64,000 nt of DNA. It comes from Ferruginibacter lapsinanis. GTDB lineage: Bacteria; Bacteroidota; Bacteroidia; Chitinophagales; Chitinophagaceae. The stretch is taken from positions 434,001-498,000 of the forward strand of contig NZ_CP086063.1 in assembly GCF_020783315.1 (NCBI RefSeq). Direction: 5' to 3'. Of the stretch, positions 62,525 through 64,000 are shown one piece after another; position 1 is the stretch's first letter; each line of letters begins with the position of its first letter. A program made the translations under genes and the position numbers. The notes under the pieces are model-generated. The model ran no database searches. It worked only from the letters and a program-made list of their open reading frames with translations, and had not been told where the DNA came from.

Positions 62525-64000
62525 TTAAAGATTTCGAATAATTATTGCACCGATGATAATTGGAATGCTGGCTGTTATTGATTGTACGATCACATTTCCA
62601 AAATCTTTGCCCTCTTGTTTTTCAGGCACTGTTATGGTGCTTCCTTCTTTTACTTTAGGATAAAAGTGCATGAAGAAGAAGTTCCTTGTCCTTCTGCTTT
62701 TTCCATTGGCATAGGTAACATAAATCCTTTTACGCCAAGGTTTCACACCAAACCCTCCCGCTTTGTCGATATAGTACATCAGTCGATTGTACTCCTTATC
62801 AAAAGTTATCTTTACAGGCGACTGTACACGGCCTTGTATTGTTACAAAAGGATTTACTTCCGGTATGTAGATGATATCTCTTTCCTGAAGCACAATATCA
62901 TACTTTGTATTTTTTTCTTGTAATGCTTTTTCAAGATCGATGCTAACAGGCTTATCCGCACTATTAGATACAGGATTACCCGCTGCATCAACAGAAGGGG
63001 CAGCTTGATTTACTCTGTAAGGATCTTTTTTGTTCCGAATCAAAACTGCACCGGTCAGATCTGCATTATCCAAAACCCCTCCGGCCCTTTGTATATATGA
63101 CGACAGTTTTTCATCTTTACTCAAACGAGGATAATTACCCGGATATTTAACGAGGCCCTCTATAGTTACATTTTGCTGTAATTGAAATGTTGGATTTTTT
63201 CTTACAAAAACCTGGTCATAAGGTTTCAGCAAAACCTTTGATGCCACTGAATCAAGTTCAAGATTTTGTAAGACTGAATACGACTTAATAACTGTTTGAG
63301 TTGGTTTAAGTCCTTTTTGTGCAGAGTCCATGTCAACAATACTTGATATTTCCAATCTTCCGAATTCTGCTGAAGACTTTAACCCGCCGGATAAGTAGAT
63401 CAGGTCCTGCAATGTCATGCCTCCGTATCTTTTGAGTTTTCCAGGTTTACGAACTTCTCCGGAGATCTCTACAAATTGTTGTTCACCAAACTCTGCATTC
63501 GAAAACAATTGTATCATATCATTTGGCTCCAACAAAACATTATCAACACCAGAACCATTTTCAATGTCTCTTAAACTGATCTCAATTTTATCTGCCTTAA
63601 GATTGGTTGAATCGGCTCCTTTTCTAAATATATATGCCCTTGGCAGATAAGTATTTCTTGTAATTCCTCCTGCACGGTTGATAACATCAAACAGACGGTC
63701 ATTCTTTTTTATTTCATATAAGCCCGGATAAGATACTTCACCGGTTACTTCTACTTTATTAATAATCCCCGGATTGATCAAATTTACTTTCACCACATCC
63801 CCATCTTTCAGTAAATAATCAGCCTTATTTTGTTTTAGGATGGCCGTGGCATTTACATCATATATCACCTGCTTCTCATCATCGGTTCTCACTACTTTCA
63901 CATCAGATGAATATGCATCTGGTGTAAATCCTCCTGCAAAACTTATTAATGCTTTTATCCCTTCATCCTTTTTCAGTTGATAATACATAGGGCGTTTAAA
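62525..64000 (-). CDS. Multi-SLBB-domain polysaccharide export protein (5' end outside window)
   Basis: The frame stays open through 64000, where KRPMYYQLKKDEGIKALISFAGG is already inside an SLBB domain, so the protein extends beyond the window. Four further SLBB repeats are visible: VEVTGEVSYPGLYEIKKNDRLFDVINRAGG, VEISGEVRKPGKLKRYGGMTLQDLIYLSGG, VTIEGLVKYPGNYPRLSKDEKLSSYIQRAGG and VTIQGRVQSPVKI. A C-terminal membrane helix (IVQSITASIPIIIGAIIIRNL) ends it. Wza-like outer-membrane export channel. Proteins with this many SLBB repeats are typical of Bacteroidota. Confidence 0.92.
   Translation of the reverse strand, partial: FKRPMYYQLKKDEGIKALISFAGGFTPDAYSSDVKVVRTDDEKQVIYDVNATAILKQNKADYLLKDGDVVKVNLINPGIINKVEVTGEVSYPGLYEIKKNDRLFDVINRAGGITRNTYLPRAYIFRKGADSTNLKADKIEISLRDIENGSGVDNVLLEPNDMIQLFSNAEFGEQQFVEISGEVRKPGKLKRYGGMTLQDLIYLSGGLKSSAEFGRLEISSIVDMDSAQKGLKPTQTVIKSYSVLQNLELDSVASKVLLKPYDQVFVRKNPTFQLQQNVTIEGLVKYPGNYPRLSKDEKLSSYIQRAGGVLDNADLTGAVLIRNKKDPYRVNQAAPSVDAAGNPVSNSADKPVSIDLEKALQEKNTKYDIVLQERDIIYIPEVNPFVTIQGRVQSPVKITFDKEYNRLMYYIDKAGGFGVKPWRKRIYVTYANGKSRRTRNFFFMHFYPKVKEGSTITVPEKQEGKDFGNVIVQSITASIPIIIGAIIIRNL

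Overview
The window looks like a chromosomal segment of a low-GC, gliding-type Bacteroidota bacterium, most likely family Chitinophagaceae (the family is inferred, not proven). Lineage evidence: the type IX secretion/gliding genes porV and gldJ, a giant secreted protein with a T9SS-type C-terminal domain, DUF1573, DUF4292 and DUF3127 proteins, bacillithiol synthesis (bshA), a fused alpha-beta 2-oxoacid dehydrogenase E1, and MKK-type signal peptides and lipoproteins.

Layout. 1-13.1 kb is housekeeping: a truncated secreted protein, mnmA, a GH88/GH105 hydrolase, two DUF1573 proteins, the E1 fusion, a four-helix-bundle protein between two inverted heptad-repeat arrays, a PhzF protein, yebC, a small TIR-bounded element, a double ABC ATPase, queA and an MmcQ/YjbR protein. 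13.2-13.45 kb is a 42-bp minisatellite.

13.64-19.66 kb is the most unusual part. It is a co-directional array of single-gene units separated by ~200-bp imperfect palindromes. For each of the first five units the bases at its 5' edge (GTT plus 6-9 nt) are the reverse complement of the bases just before the next palindrome (ending AAC), and this signature differs from unit to unit. That is the geometry of integron gene cassettes with attC sites, but the sites are long and lack the canonical core sequence, and no integrase is visible. Cargo: a lipoprotein, a TPM-domain protein, an HNH-like protein, a barstar-family protein and a DUF4272 protein, followed by an amidohydrolase and, after a decayed site, a DUF389/antiporter pair.

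22.3-34.8 kb returns to core genes: EI24 protein, RsmI-like methylase, bshA, an EnvC-like M23 protein, a DUF4292 lipoprotein, dut, ispF, porV, gldJ, murF. 34.8-47.1 kb encodes a complete reductive pyrimidine degradation route on the minus strand (preT/preA, dihydropyrimidinase, two candidate beta-ureidopropionases, an NCS1 transporter, a class III aminotransferase, an mmsA-type semialdehyde dehydrogenase) with a divergent Lrp/AsnC regulator. Several short dispersed repeats lie in its gaps. 47.4-64 kb holds a small membrane protein, the 1716-aa secreted protein, tRNA-Pro and tRNA-Ser, dnaA, a UshA-like enzyme split over two overlapping genes, DUF3127 and FAD-dependent proteins, a NatAB-like ABC exporter, and the start of a polysaccharide export locus (Wzz-like and multi-SLBB proteins) that runs off the right edge.
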